This document shows positions 1-12,425 of a stretch of 64,000 nucleotides of DNA, piece after piece. The notes beneath the pieces are model-generated. The model had not been told where the DNA came from, made no database searches, and saw nothing but the letters and a program-made list of their open reading frames with translations. The stretch's first letter is position 1; each line of letters begins with the position of its first letter. The position numbers and the translations under genes are program-made. The DNA is from Gonocerus acuteangulatus. Its lineage: Eukaryota; Arthropoda; Insecta; Hemiptera; Coreidae. Location: NCBI GenBank assembly GCA_946811695.1, contig OX328126.1, positions 10,371,746-10,435,745 of the forward strand, given 5' to 3'.

Positions 1-152
1 CAGTTTATTGACTTATTATAAACATTTTACAGTCACTACCAAGAACGCGTAAAATAATCTCTCATTTTCTCAATTTTCTCCTTTCTTATAATTAAAACTA
101 TGTCTTTTAGATATAGCAAGTTCCGTCAATGCTTGTCAATGTGCTGTTTTCA

Positions 153-1714
153 TTTGTATCTATACTTTAAGCTAGTTGTAGAATTCATTTATTTAATAAC
201 TGTGCCGGCACCCCTAAATAACATTTGTGTCTATACTTTAAGCTAGTTGTAGAATTCATTTATTTAATAACTGTGCCGGCACCCCTAAATAACATTTGTG
301 TCTATACTTTAAGCTAGTTGTAGAATTCATTTATTTAATAACTGTGCCGGCACCCCTAAATAACATTTGTGTCTATACTTTAAGCTAGTTGTAGAATTCA
401 TTTACTTAATAACTGTGCCGGCACCCCTAAATAACATTTGTATCTATACTTTAAGCTAGTTGTAGAATTCATTTATTTAATAACTGTGCCGGCACCCCTA
501 AATAACATTTGTGTCTATACTTTAAGCTAGTTGTAGAATTCATTTATTTAATAACTGTGCCGGCACCCCTAAATAACATTTGTGTCTATACTTTAAGCTA
601 GTTGTAGAATTCATTTACTTAATAACTGTGCCGGCACCCCTAAATAACATTTGTGTCTATACTTTAAGCTAGTTGTAGAATTCATTTATTTAATAACTGT
701 GCCGGCACCCCTAAATAACATTTGTGTCTATACTTTAAGCTAGTTGTAGAATTCATTTACTTAATAACTGTGCCGGCACCCCTAAATAACATTTGTATCT
801 ATACTTTAAGCTAGTTGTAGAATTCATTTATTTAATAACTGTGCCGGCACCCATAAATAACATTTGTGTCTATACTTTAAGCTAGTTGTAGAATTCATTT
901 ACTTAATAACTGTGCCGGCACCCCTAAATAACATTTGTATCTATACTTTAAGCTAGTTGTAGAATTCATTTATTTAATAACTGTGCCGGCACCCCTAAAT
1001 AACATTTGTGTCTATACTTTAAGCTAGTTGTAGAATTCATTTATTTAATAACTGTGCCGGCACCCCTAAATAACATTTGTGTCTATACTTTAAGCTAGTT
1101 GTAGAATTCATTTATTTAATAACTGTGCCGGCACCCCTAAATAACATTTGTGTCTATACTTTAAGCTAGTTGTAGAATTCATTTACTTAATAACTGTGCC
1201 GGCACCCCTAAATAACATTTGTATCTATACTTTAAGCTAGTTGTAGAATTCATTTATTTAATAACTGTGCCGGCACCCCTAAATAACATTTGTGTCTATA
1301 CTTTAAGCTAGTTGTAGAATTCATTTATTTAATAACTGTGCCGGCACCCATAAATAACATTTGTGTCTATACTTTAAGCTAGTTGTAGAATTCATTTATT
1401 TAATAACTGTGCCGGCACCCCTAAATAACATTTGTGTCTATACTTTAAGCTAGTTGTAGAATTCATTTACTTAATAACTGTGCCGGCACCCCTAAATAAC
1501 ATTTGTATCTATACTTTAAGCTAGTTGTAGAATTCATTTATTTAATAACTGTGCCGGCACCCCTACATAACATTTGTATCTATACTTTAAGCTAGTTGTA
1601 GAATTCATTTATTTAATATATGTGCCGGCACCCCTAAATAACATTTGTATCTATACTTTAAGCTAGTTGTAGAATTCATTTATTTAATATATGTGCCGGC
1701 ACCCCTAAATAACA
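153..1714. repeat. 71-bp satellite array, about 22 copies
   Basis: A head-to-tail array with period 71 bp; GAATTC recurs at 181, 252, 323 and onward. Units are nearly identical and differ mainly at two diagnostic sites: TTTGTGTC or TTTGTATC near the start and TTTATTT or TTTACTT in the middle. A few units carry CACCCATA, and the last two full units have AATATATG instead of AATAACTG, so the right edge is most diverged. Each unit has one EcoRI-type site and a GCCGGC palindrome. No coding potential or function is seen. Confidence 0.97.
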
Positions 1715-2032
1715 TTTGTTGAAATCATTACAATTGATTTTGTATCTATTACATTCTTGCTTGATCACTACACTTATTTTGTATTTTGTGTTTATATTCC
1801 TAAATAGTTTTGCATTTTGTTGCGAGTCTGGGCGTGTTAATATGACCATAATTGAAAGTAAAGCATCGATTTATTGGATTAAAATATTAGTCATTTTTGT
1901 TATTTGCATATTTTTTTGTAAAGCTATGATGTTGATATAATTTGGTTATTTGTAATGAAGAAAGTCTTAATATTTGTTTGTAAATGTCTTATTCTTTTAT
2001 GTAATTCGATAGATTTATCATTATGTTCTCGT
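1715..2032. other. AT-rich unique sequence
   Basis: Sequence to the right of the satellite. The only open frame is a short hydrophobic one (1716-1940) with no recognisable domain. Nothing else is seen. Confidence 0.5.
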
Positions 2033-2083
2033 TTATATTATTTTTCATGTATTTTTCATTTATTAATTCTGTATCTAATTTTA

Positions 2084-2141
<58 letters not shown>

Positions 2142-2192
2142 TAAAATTAGATACAGAATTAATAAATGAAAAATACATGAAAAATAACATAA
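2033..2192. repeat. Inverted repeat with (TA)n centre (P1)
   Basis: Arms 2033-2090 and 2135-2192 (58 bp each, one mismatch by eye) are reverse complements flanking a (TA)n core. The arms hold ordinary AT-rich sequence, so this is a true inverted duplication and not just microsatellite symmetry. Confidence 0.93.
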
Positions 2193-2193
2193 T

Positions 2194-2204
2194 AAGTTTG
2201 CTTA

Positions 2205-2262
<58 letters not shown>

Positions 2263-2275
2263 TAAGCAAACTTTA
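2194..2275. repeat. Second (TA)n-centred inverted repeat (P2)
   Basis: Arms of about 15 bp (AAGTTTGCTTACTTA and its complement) flank about 50 bp of (TA)n, directly after P1. The right arm runs into the RTE-like coding relic. Confidence 0.88.
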
Positions 2276-2646
2276 AGGAAGCTTCGTATCACAGTAAGAG
2301 GTATGGAACGCTATATCCTGCAGGTAACAAAAAAGGAAAGAAAAACAAGGAAGTGGATTAGGCTAAGGACCAAGTTTCCAGATATCGCACAAATTATCCA
2401 CAGAAGGAAGTGGACTTGGGCAGGGCACTTAGTGAGGAGCAAAATTGACAAGTGGTCGAAAAATATTATTAACTGGTACCCCCGTGGCTTCCAGAGAACG
2501 ACCTCCTATACCGTGGGACCAAGAAATGCGAAACACATGCGGAGGAGCTACCTGGCAGAGAGTCGCAGCTGTAAGAAGTGAATGGAAAAGGCTGGGGGAA
2601 GCTCACTACCAAGCAAGGATAAAACCTGAAATTTACGGTTTATAGT
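2276..2646 (+). pseudogene. RTE-like non-LTR reverse transcriptase, C-terminal relic
   Basis: Conceptual translation gives the region after the RT fingers/palm of RTE-type endonuclease-reverse transcriptases: a basic stretch with [15 protein letters not shown], then [14 protein letters not shown], matching the family hallmark R-x-K-W-x-W-A-G-H-x-A-R. The end of the protein lies in another frame ([12 protein letters not shown], family form W-x-x-x-x-E-A-Y), so at least one frameshift lies near 2445-2500. No catalytic YADD motif is present. The left edge is palindrome P2 and the right edge is unclear. Family placement is from motif memory. Confidence 0.78.
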
Positions 2647-2770
2647 TTACGAACTCTAAAAAAAAACTCAGCAAGTTGCTGATTTTGTACATCAAGAGAA
2701 GAAAAAAAAAATCTGTTTCATTTATAATAAGTAATATTAGTACAAATAAAGGTTTATTATATATATATAT

Positions 2771-3109
2771 GGGGGCGAGGTTAGCTCAGTGGTAGAGCAC
2801 TCGACTAATGAACTGGAGGACCAGGTTCAAAACCCGAGCGCGCACTAAAGATTTTTTCTTCTAGTGCTGACGTTCGAGGGTTGGATTTGGGGTCCCAGAT
2901 CGTCCCTAGGCTCACCCAGCCTTTAATTAATTTAATTAATAATGGGTACCTTGGGTGCTAATGACTAGCAGTCGTAGCAGCCAAGGGGAAAATCAGGCGG
3001 CCGGAGCATAGTATTGACCACACTATCTCCCTAGTGTGCCGTATGGTCAAGAATCAGATACCTCTACAGTATCTGCCCCTCTGGGCCCTTGTGGCCTGTT
3101 ACGGGACTG

Positions 3110-3115
<6 letters not shown>
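2771..3115 (+). mobile_element. SINE-A copy 1 (tRNA-derived), inserted in (TA)n
   Basis: The head looks like a tRNA gene with pol III promoter boxes: box A TTAGCTCAGTGG at 2781-2792 and box B GGTTCAAAACC at 2824-2834. The body of about 345 bp ends in GTTACGGGACTGATTTTT, as in the other copies at 31.9, 32.5, 37.6 (minus) and 54.7 kb (minus). (TA)n lies on both sides, so the element sits within a TA microsatellite. The tRNA fold is not kept beyond the boxes, so this is not a functional tRNA gene. Confidence 0.92.

Positions 3116-3171
<56 letters not shown>
3116..3171. repeat. (TA)n microsatellite
   Basis: Pure TA dinucleotide tract directly after SINE-A copy 1. Confidence 0.97.
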
Positions 3172-3175
<4 letters not shown>

Positions 3176-3604
3176 GGCTGAAGCGTTTCTTCTTTCCTAG
3201 TTCCTTGACCTTCTGATAAGGAAAGGCCACTATTTCACGACTGCTGTTTGCTCTAGAGAACTCTGTTTAGGGATTGTATCCACTCCTGATTCTGATAATA
3301 ACAGTGTTTATCTAAAGATAGGCATTTCGTTTATCTCCGCCTATTCCAGTTCTTCGAGTATCTTTATCTTCACATTCCTGTGGGTTTCAAATGAACAAAC
3401 GAAACATATCAGCGCTTCTCCGTTCAGAGGGGAAAGTTTTAATTGATGGCTGAAACATGGCCTACAATAATCCAATTACATACTATTTAACTATACATAT
3501 AATAAACATAATTAAGCGAAACGTCTAATTTTATACAAACGTGTTGTTATATTAGAAAAGTGTATTTTTTTTTTTTTAAATTATTCTATTTTCGTTTTAG
3601 CACG
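3172..3604. other. No recognised feature
   Basis: AT-rich sequence with no long open frame and no repeat shared with the rest of the window that I could see. Confidence 0.5.
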
Positions 3605-3720
3605 TTATTATCGGTGAGGGAATCGGGTTGAGTAGAAAATTTTGCGTTTCAGAACTTAAAGATCACGAAAACAACGTTGTTCATATTTTTGTGTGTGAAT
3701 GTGTGTGTATATATATATAT
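3605..3720 (+). mobile_element. Diverged F2 head fragment
   Basis: It contains a GTAGAAAATTTTGCGTTTC block and an AACAACGTTGTTC block, followed by a TG/TA microsatellite. This is the order seen in the F2 heads at 7.1 and 44.3 kb (GACTAGAAAATTTCGCG, then AATAACGTTGGTTC, then (TA)n). It is heavily diverged and lacks the terminal hairpin. Confidence 0.55.
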
Positions 3721-3738
3721 ATATACACATATAAACAA

Positions 3739-3819
3739 GGGCCGAGGCTGGCCCAGTGGTAGAGCATAGGACAAATATGCTGAAAGACCTGAGTTCAAAA
3801 CCCGAGCGCACCAAAGATT
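3739..3819 (+). mobile_element. SINE-A head fragment (copy 2)
   Basis: This holds only the tRNA-like head: GGCCCAGTGGTAGAGCA (box A region) and GAGTTCAAAACCC (box B), ending CACCAAAGATTTTGTG. The body is missing and a (GT)n tract follows at 3838-3868. Confidence 0.8.
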
Positions 3820-5746
<1,927 letters not shown>

Positions 5747-5751
5747 TATAA

Positions 5752-5802
<51 letters not shown>
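5747..5802. repeat. (TA)n microsatellite
   Basis: TA tract bordering the right end of the TIR element. Confidence 0.95.
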
Positions 5803-5805
<3 letters not shown>

Positions 5806-5983
5806 GTCGGTATCTAGTGGGTAGATTTGACCATTTTTCATAAAATGAGTGCAACCTGAATATCTACATAACTTTGGAAAATGGTAAATGAAACCAATGA
5901 CTAAAAATGAATGGTGAACCAATAACTATAGTAGATACAATAGTACATTTACATGCACTCATATGTTGCAAAATGGCTCCTTA

Positions 5984-7021
5984 AACAAAAAAGTCCATCT
6001 CGCAGGACTGCATCATCTTAGCGCGGTTCAGTTCATATCCCTAGTCTAATTTGGAAAGATTAAAATCGAAGCAGTTATTATTTTGGTTCCACCAGTCTTT
6101 TTTTTTTTAATTAATTATTATAATGGCGTGTCAACCCTTAAGGTCACTAACGCCATTCCTGTGAGTAGTATAGTCTTGAAAGGTCATGATTTAAAATCTT
6201 ACCTGGAAGTGTCTGCTACACTAGAAACGAACCCGCTAGTGACAAGGTCTTGGAATCTTGGAAATCCATATCTCTAACATTAAATTGTTTTTTCCTATTT
6301 TTCTTAACTTGTTTTATTTTCAAATACATTAACCAACAATAAGCAATTAAAAAATAACAAGGAATAAAAAACAGGCAAAAAGAACAGTTCGAATAAGCGA
6401 AATCAATTACTTTAAAGTTTTAAGCTCTTATTTATCCGATTGACATCGCCTAATCAAAACTTTCATTAGAACCTTTTTTTTTTAGAGCATTTAATAAGCT
6501 TTCTAATGGTATTATTCCGTTTACAAAGATTATCAACCTTTTTCGAGATATTAAGGAAAGTATACAAAGTTACCAAAACTTTTTATGTCTGTTAATAAAA
6601 TATTTTATTCTAACCCTTCCTAAACTCCAAACGTAACAAAAATTTCAACATATTAGTTTTAATGAAAGTAGAACATGTAGAAAATGTTTCAACTGAATCG
6701 CATGATTCTAAGTACCCAAACCAAAAACGGTATTCAAAAACTATCTTTCCAATTTTCTCGAAAACGGTTAAAGCTATCGTCTTGAAAATGGTTTCATTCG
6801 CTTTCCTAGCCCAAGAAGCCTATAAAACGAGTACTTACAAGCTTATGAACTCAAAAACGTAAGCGTTACGATTTTTTTTGCGCGAATTTCGCCCCAAACA
6901 CCATCTTCCAGTGGGCGGATTCTGCTGGTTAACGAACTTGACCTTTTAAATTGGACAAAGGATTTTTGTACCAAATTTCATCACAATCGGACCATTAGGG
7001 AAGCCAGAAATGAGCGAACAG

Positions 7022-7024
<3 letters not shown>
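5984..7024 (-). mobile_element. F2 repeat, body copy in minus orientation
   Basis: The reverse complement of the F2 body at 45.3-46.8 kb. It begins with the F2 distal end (GCATCATCTTAGCGCGG near 6010) and runs to the (TA)n junction marked by GAGCGAACAGACAAATATA. No protein domain is recognised; short open frames here are repeated wherever F2 is and look incidental. Together with 7092-8036 it forms an inverted cluster. Confidence 0.85.
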
Positions 7025-7088
<64 letters not shown>

Positions 7089-7091
7089 TAT
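7025..7091. repeat. (TA)n inside the F2 cluster
   Basis: TA tract with one TG interruption, at the junction of a minus-strand F2 body and a plus-strand F2 head. Confidence 0.95.
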
Positions 7092-7228
7092 ATTAGCGCG
7101 GTTCCTCCCTCCCCCATAGGGAGGAACCCCGCTTATAAGGTTGATACAATGAAACAATCCGAAAGTGCCGACTAGAAAATTTCGCGTTTCAGAACCCCTA
7201 GAGACCGAAAATAACGGTGGTTGAAATT

Positions 7229-7281
<53 letters not shown>

Positions 7282-7290
7282 ATATTTATT

Positions 7291-7322
<32 letters not shown>

Positions 7323-7787
7323 TGTCTGTTCGCTCATTTCTGGCTTCCCTGATGGTCCGATTTTGATGAAATTTGGTACAAAAATCTGTCGTCCAATTTG
7401 AAAGGTCAAGTTCGTTAACCAGCAAAATCCGCCCACTGGAAGATGGCGTTTGGGGCGAAATTCGCGCAAAAAAAATCGTAAAGCTTACGTTTTTGAGTTC
7501 ATAAGCTTGTAAGTACTCGTTTTATAGGCTTCGTGGGCTAGGAAAACGAATGAAACCATTTTCAAGGCGATAGCTTTAAAGGTTTTCGAGAAAACTGAAA
7601 AAATAATTTTTGAATGCCGTTTTTGGTTTGGGTACTTAGAATCATGGGATTCAGTTGAAACATTTACTGCATCTTCTACTTTCATTAAAACTAATATGTT
7701 GAAATTTTGGTTGCGTTTGGAGTTAAGGAAGGGTTAGAATAAAATATTTTAATAACAGACATAAAAAAGTTTTGGTAACTTTATAGA
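7092..7787 (+). mobile_element. F2 repeat, plus orientation, truncated
   Basis: It starts TTAGCGCGGTTCC and has an 11-bp hairpin (GGTTCCTCCCT / AGGGAGGAACC) about 8 bp from the end. The head to about 7228 is followed by (TA)n at 7229-7320 and then the body, starting TTTGTCTGTTCGCTC. It stops near 7787, against the next palindromic block. The same head-(TA)n-body order is seen at 44.3 kb. Confidence 0.85.
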
Positions 7788-7837
7788 CTAGAAAATTTCG
7801 CGTTCATTAGGGAAGCCAGAAATGAGCAAACAGACAA

Positions 7838-7913
<76 letters not shown>

Positions 7914-8036
7914 CTGTTCGCTCATTTCTGGCTTCCCTAATGAACGCGAAATTTTCTAGTCGGCACTTTCGGATTGTTTCATTGTATCAACCTTATAAGC
8001 GGGGTTCCTCCCTATGGGGGAGGGAGGAACCGCGCT
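7788..8036. mobile_element. F2 head and foldback around (TA)n
   Basis: Arms at about 7788-7841 and 7906-7960 (GACTAGAAAATTTCGCG plus the AAGCCAGAAATGAGC block and its complement) face each other across (TA)n. The right arm continues as an F2 head in minus orientation, ending at the hairpin and GCGCTAA at 8036. Confidence 0.85.
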
Positions 8037-8508
8037 AAAATAAAGTAATAGGGCTAATAACCTCAGCAGTCGAACACAAATAATAAAAATAAATAATAAA
8101 TATTAAAATTATTTTATAAAATGTAAGCATTATAAGATCTGATTAGATACCTTTTGAATTCTCGCAATAAATTAAACTCGTTAAAGGTAAAGGACATCGG
8201 AGTGAGAAATGACATTGTGGGTGTGGCGTGCTTTTGCTAAGCACAATGGGAGCAGTTGTGGTGTAGTTACGATACACCTACCACTTCGTTATTATTTACT
8301 CACTTCACCGAAATCCTGGAGTACTTAAACAACAGTTTGTTGACTCAGTTAACGTTAGGGAAACAGTGTTTCTCTCAACTTGATGCCGATAGTGTAGCAC
8401 ATGGTTTTTCCACATACGTTATACCAATATATTAAAGTTAAACGTTTTAGACCCCTTTCACTGGTTTTGTAATTGACAAAGTCTATTTGTTCTTCAATTA
8501 AATTTTGT
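8037..8508. other. No recognised feature
   Basis: AT-rich sequence with no coding signal and no matching repeat elsewhere in the window. Confidence 0.45.
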
Positions 8509-8660
8509 CTAGTGGCGCCCCGTTAAATTAATTAATTAAATTAAAGTCAGTAGTGGCGCCCCGTTTTGGGACGTCCAAAGTGGCGCTGCACCTCACAGGT
8601 GCAAACCCTATTTCGCGCCGAAACATTGGCCTCGTCATCAGAATCACATTGACATTTAAG
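8509..8660 (-). repeat. GTGGCGCC-rich repeat with weak hammerhead-like motif
   Basis: AGTGGCGCCCCGTT occurs twice (about 8509 and 8552), and a palindromic CACCTCACAGGTG lies near 8590. On the minus strand 8641-8611 reads CTGATGA, about 20 bases, then GAAA, resembling a hammerhead core. Stem II pairs poorly and stem III is not recognisable, so this is a weak candidate. GTGGCGC beside CACCTNANAGGTG recurs near 9170 and 9330, so this is probably one repeat family. Confidence 0.45.
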
Positions 8661-8717
8661 AGATATAGTAATAAACAGCAAAATATATAAAAGAAAAAAA
8701 CTTTATTGACATTTAAA

Positions 8718-8766
8718 CATTTTTTTTTCTTATGGCGCATCGGTATCTACGCCATTAGCGCCATAT
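8718..8766 (-). mobile_element. SINE-C 3' end fragment
   Basis: Minus strand: GGCGCTAATGGCGTAGATAC then GATGCGCC and a poly(A)-like run, matching the 3' end of SINE-C at 28.8, 30.1 and 63.5 kb. The tRNA-like head is missing, so it is 5' truncated. Confidence 0.7.
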
Positions 8767-9947
8767 AACATAATGTATGTAAAAAGAATAACTTTAGGAG
8801 CTGCCTTCAATGCTGCCCAGAGCAATATTATGACCAGCTTTACGTTCCTTGCCAATAAGATGTGTATATAAAATATGAATATAAAACACGTAAATATGGA
8901 ATAATAACCATTCCCAGTGTTGCAAAAATGTATATACATGGCCATCGTAAATGTCATCCTACAAAACATTTATGTCAAAAAATGATTGGAAATTACACGA
9001 ACAGGTAAGTTCCCTACCTGGTGCTTGACCTACCAGGTGCAGCCCAATTTATACTCCTCTCATTTATTCTAATACCGAATAAACTCACCCACATACCCAT
9101 AGATGATAGCATAGTAAGATGGAGAACGAAACGTGGAAATATCTCATATCTGAAAAACTTACGTGAGTTGTGGCGCGGCACCTGAGAGGTGACACCGACG
9201 ATGATGACGTCACAAAAAGGCGTCAATGCGACTGGCCGGTGGAGAAACGGAAATCCGGAAGATACTAAAGAGGAGAGCCCGCCAAGTCACGGCTGCCAAC
9301 CGTGATCCAAAAAGTAAAAAGTTATTCACCTCACAGGTGAGCGCCACTAACGGAGGGTTAAAGGGTGGATGGACCAATGGACGGCGTTGATCCAATTTCT
9401 AAAACAACCAAACTTGACACTGGAAGATGATATCTTTAGTGAGCATCGTATACTATAACTGAGATTCTCCGCAACAAACGTTAAGACTTTAGTAATATAG
9501 AAACGACAGATTCGCTAATTCTTAACGTAAAGTCCCTTGACGCTACCTGTCCCCGTAGGATAGGTGTAACACTCCTAACTAAGTTACCTCCGCTATACTA
9601 GCCAGAGCGTGTTCTAGTTTGACGGATCTCAAGTCGAAACTTGGCGCCCAACTTTAGTACAACCTGATTAACATCAAGAAGATTATTTGCCTATGTTTCC
9701 CGCCAATTAGTTAGACGAATAAAGGCGTAATGAACTGCCTTGCGGTCTTTTAGAGCTTTACGGTTGAATCCACTCGGAGAGGGTCTTGTTATTTAAATCA
9801 GACATGGAGAAATTGACTTTTACTGGCGAAGGAAACAGAAACATTGACCGGAAAAAGAGGGTAAATGTCCGATGTGTTTTTCTCTCGCTTGAGGGAGTAT
9901 TTTTTGTATAAAGTAAATGCGTTTGCCTTTACACAAATATTACATCT
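8767..9947. other. Diverged repeat region without genes
   Basis: It contains palindromic CACCTGAGAGGTG near 9180 and CACCTCACAGGTG near 9328, each next to GCGCC/GGCGC, like 8.5-8.6 kb. TTGGCGCCCAACTTT near 9650 resembles an LTR-retroelement primer-binding site for tRNA-Lys, but no LTR pair or gag/pol frame was found. No gene is called. Confidence 0.45.
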
Positions 9948-10450
9948 ATACATATAATAAAATTCTAACGGATCGCTGTCTGTACATGGAAGATAAATGG
10001 TAAAATAAAAATACTATTGGGGGCCTTTATCAACGCTATAGTACCCAAAACAATGATTTGTAGAATTGATTTCTTTCTGTACGCACTATTCTCAGAAAGG
10101 ACTTATCCGATTTAGTTTCGGGTTTCAATAATAAATTGTGGTAAGCTTCACTTAACATTAAGTGTTTATTTCATATCAATCGGTTCATAAATAAAAAAGT
10201 TATGCCAATGTAAAGTAACACGTTCAACATTTCATAAACTATCGTTAACACGATACACCCTAGAGTTTTATTTGTCACAAAACTTGGTGTGTAGTAATTC
10301 CCCAAGCAAATGATTGAACGGGTTCGTTAACCAGCAAAAATGGTTCATCTGGAGAGGGGGGGGGGGGGATTCACTCCAGACCGAGAGTAGTTATTCCCCC
10401 ATGTTGGGCGCAATTATTGTTGTATTGCAACGTAACTCGGTATTTCTTGT
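9948..10450 (+). mobile_element. W repeat copy 1
   Basis: It shares TTGAACGGGTTCGTTAACCA, a GGTTCAT element beside a long G-run (about 10357-10367), a CTCCAGACCGA block and AACTCGGTATTT with the W copy at 49.5-49.9 kb. Its left part resembles other repeat heads (CTATACATATAATAAAATTC). No coding capacity is recognised. Confidence 0.65.
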
Positions 10451-11210
10451 GGAGGAAAGTGCTGAGTTATGCAGCTCCTCTGTGACGTACTCTTTAGTAC
10501 TTAATTGTTAAGTATCATTTCTGGCATTTTTACCCATAAACTTTAAAACTATACTACTAAAACTATTTGCAACACCCTTTATCCGATGTCTTAAAACGAA
10601 GTTCATTGATATGGTTGGTTGTTATGATCCAATCCAGGCGGAAAAGAGATGATAAGAAAACAGGAAAACAATTAACACCTGTTGAATGCTTTTATGTTAT
10701 TCTCTAATCTCCATCTTGGGCAAGTATTATTCCAGAAAGGAAACTGGAATTATCAAGGGCTCTTATCAGTACAAAAAAAAACCTCTCGACTGGAGAGGTT
10801 TTCCACCCAGAAGGTTTTCCACCTGCAAGAATACTCGGTGGAAAACTGTTGCATTATTCAATTGAATAAAATTTCCTTTCAAATTATCTCATTTTACTTT
10901 CTCTTATTTATTAATCCTATTCTAAGGCAAGAGAATTTTGTATTTCACACTACAATGTACACTAACCGCTGATGTGGTTTTTCCAAAATTTCAACAATTT
11001 ATCAAAATGACAACATATAACATTTTTTTTAAAATAAAACTAAGATGACAAAATAAATTAACTAATTAATAGGAGTGCTGATTTAGGTTATATAGAGTAG
11101 CAGAAAATATAGCAATTGTAAAATGAATCAACAAAAAGTTTTGGAAAATATTGCAGGCAAATGTAGGAATATTTTAGTCTGAAAGTGTAAAATAATACAA
11201 TATAAAACAA
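10451..11210. other. No recognised feature
   Basis: Includes a short local repeat, GGTTTTCCACC, near 10796 and 10811. Small open frames show no recognisable domain. Confidence 0.45.
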
Positions 11211-12037
11211 CTAGCTGAATATCCGTGATTTGTCACGGCATATAAATAGTTATTTTATTGCGTTAATTAATGTAACATCAAAATTAACGCTACTATATAA
11301 TTTTCTGCAGTTTAATATAACATGGTTGCCAGCATACTATATGTTATTCATCAATTGATAAGTAATCAAAGTATAAGGTTTTTTGACACTGGGGCGCTTC
11401 GGACAAATGTCAACAAACAGATAACCTAGAGATTGCCCGGTATCTATAGGTTTCCATTAACATGACTTTAACCAGTACAGGTTAAAACATAAATGGACGT
11501 TATAATTTAAAAATTTATTTTTCCAAGAGTTCAACAACCATTATATTTGCAGACATTACCAAACGTGTTCTGACTGGGGATGCTGATGGGCGAGGAGGCT
11601 TTGCAAGGGTTCGGGATATTATTACCTCGGATGGACCATCACCAGGTATAGCGTAAACTATATGAGGGACAAAATCACAGTTTATTTCGAGTAATTCGAG
11701 GTCTGCCATCATAGTTGAAATGAATCACAGATGCAAATAATATTATGACATATATACAGTACGGTAACAGCTAACCTGTTATCGTCCTAGCAATGCATGC
11801 AGTCTAGGCTTGCCTGCTCTCTTTAAAACCAACTAAAAATTCAGATCCCTCTAAAAATAATTAAAAATTTGGATATAAAAAAAAAAAACAAAAAAAAAAA
11901 AAAAACTTTCTTAGCGAGTGTTTACGTCCAAATGAGAGTGTCCAAGCAAAATTTCTAATTTTTCCTTTCTAGCGGTTTGGGCTGGGCGATGATAGGTCAG
12001 TGAGTGAGTGGTATTTGACAAATATATAGTAGATTAA
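11211..12037 (+). mobile_element. S repeat copy 2, nearly full length, diverged
   Basis: It begins CTAGCTGAATATCCGTG and ends GTCAGTGAGTGAGTGG, TTTGACAAATATATAGTAGAT, as in copy 1 at 34.1-35.3 kb. Shared internal blocks include GGCGAGGAGGCT, ATATTATTACCTCG, GGTCTGCCATCATAGTTGA and GGTTTGGGCTGGGCGATGAT. It lacks the middle part of copy 1 and carries an A-rich tract near 11880-11905. No protein domain is recognised. Confidence 0.85.
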
Positions 12038-12355
12038 ATAGCACTCGAATCAACAAAAAGTATTATAATTATGATAAATATATTAGATTGATTCAATTAA
12101 TTACGATCCATAACATGGTTATAAGATTAACACTGTCTGACATTTTCTGGAAGTTATTGCTTGAAATTTTTTTAACAATTTTGATATATATACTATATTA
12201 AGGGGTAATTTCTTTTTTAAAAAAAAGTGTAAACCACACAAAATACTGTCTTCAAAAATATTTAAGCAATATATATTGATAATAAAATATCTTATTTAAC
12301 GTTCTTCTGTCAGGACTCAATCATAAGACATAGGCGAAAAGGACTTCAGTACTGC

Positions 12356-12356
<1 letters not shown>
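12038..12356. other. No recognised feature
   Basis: AT-rich spacer between repeat S and the TA tract at the LINE 3' end. Confidence 0.45.

Positions 12357-12421
<65 letters not shown>
12357..12421. repeat. (AT)n at the 3' end of the R1-like LINE
   Basis: AT tract directly following the A/T-rich 3' end of the minus-strand LINE. Confidence 0.95.

Positions 12422-12425
<4 letters not shown>

Noticed and set aside
1955..2581. 208-residue open frame
   Set aside because: Most of it is read-through of two (TA)n tracts giving alternating Tyr-Ile; only the last part is a real LINE relic and is reported as such.
2771..2845. tRNA gene
   Set aside because: Boxes A and B are good, but the flanking stems do not close into an acceptor arm and the same head is repeated with a common 345-bp body, so it is a SINE.
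8509..8570. LTR primer-binding site pair
   Set aside because: AGTGGCGCCCCGTT occurs twice but as part of a local repeat with further GTGGCGC copies; no LTRs seen.
9640..9665. LTR retrotransposon primer-binding site
   Set aside because: TTGGCGCCCAACTTT resembles a tRNA-Lys primer site, but no LTR pair, polypurine tract or gag/pol frame was found nearby.
10357..10367. G-run as a functional G-quadruplex
   Set aside because: Single homopolymer runs here, at 16.7, 48.5, 49.56 and 49.7 kb are partly explained by repeat W and are prone to length error; no other evidence.
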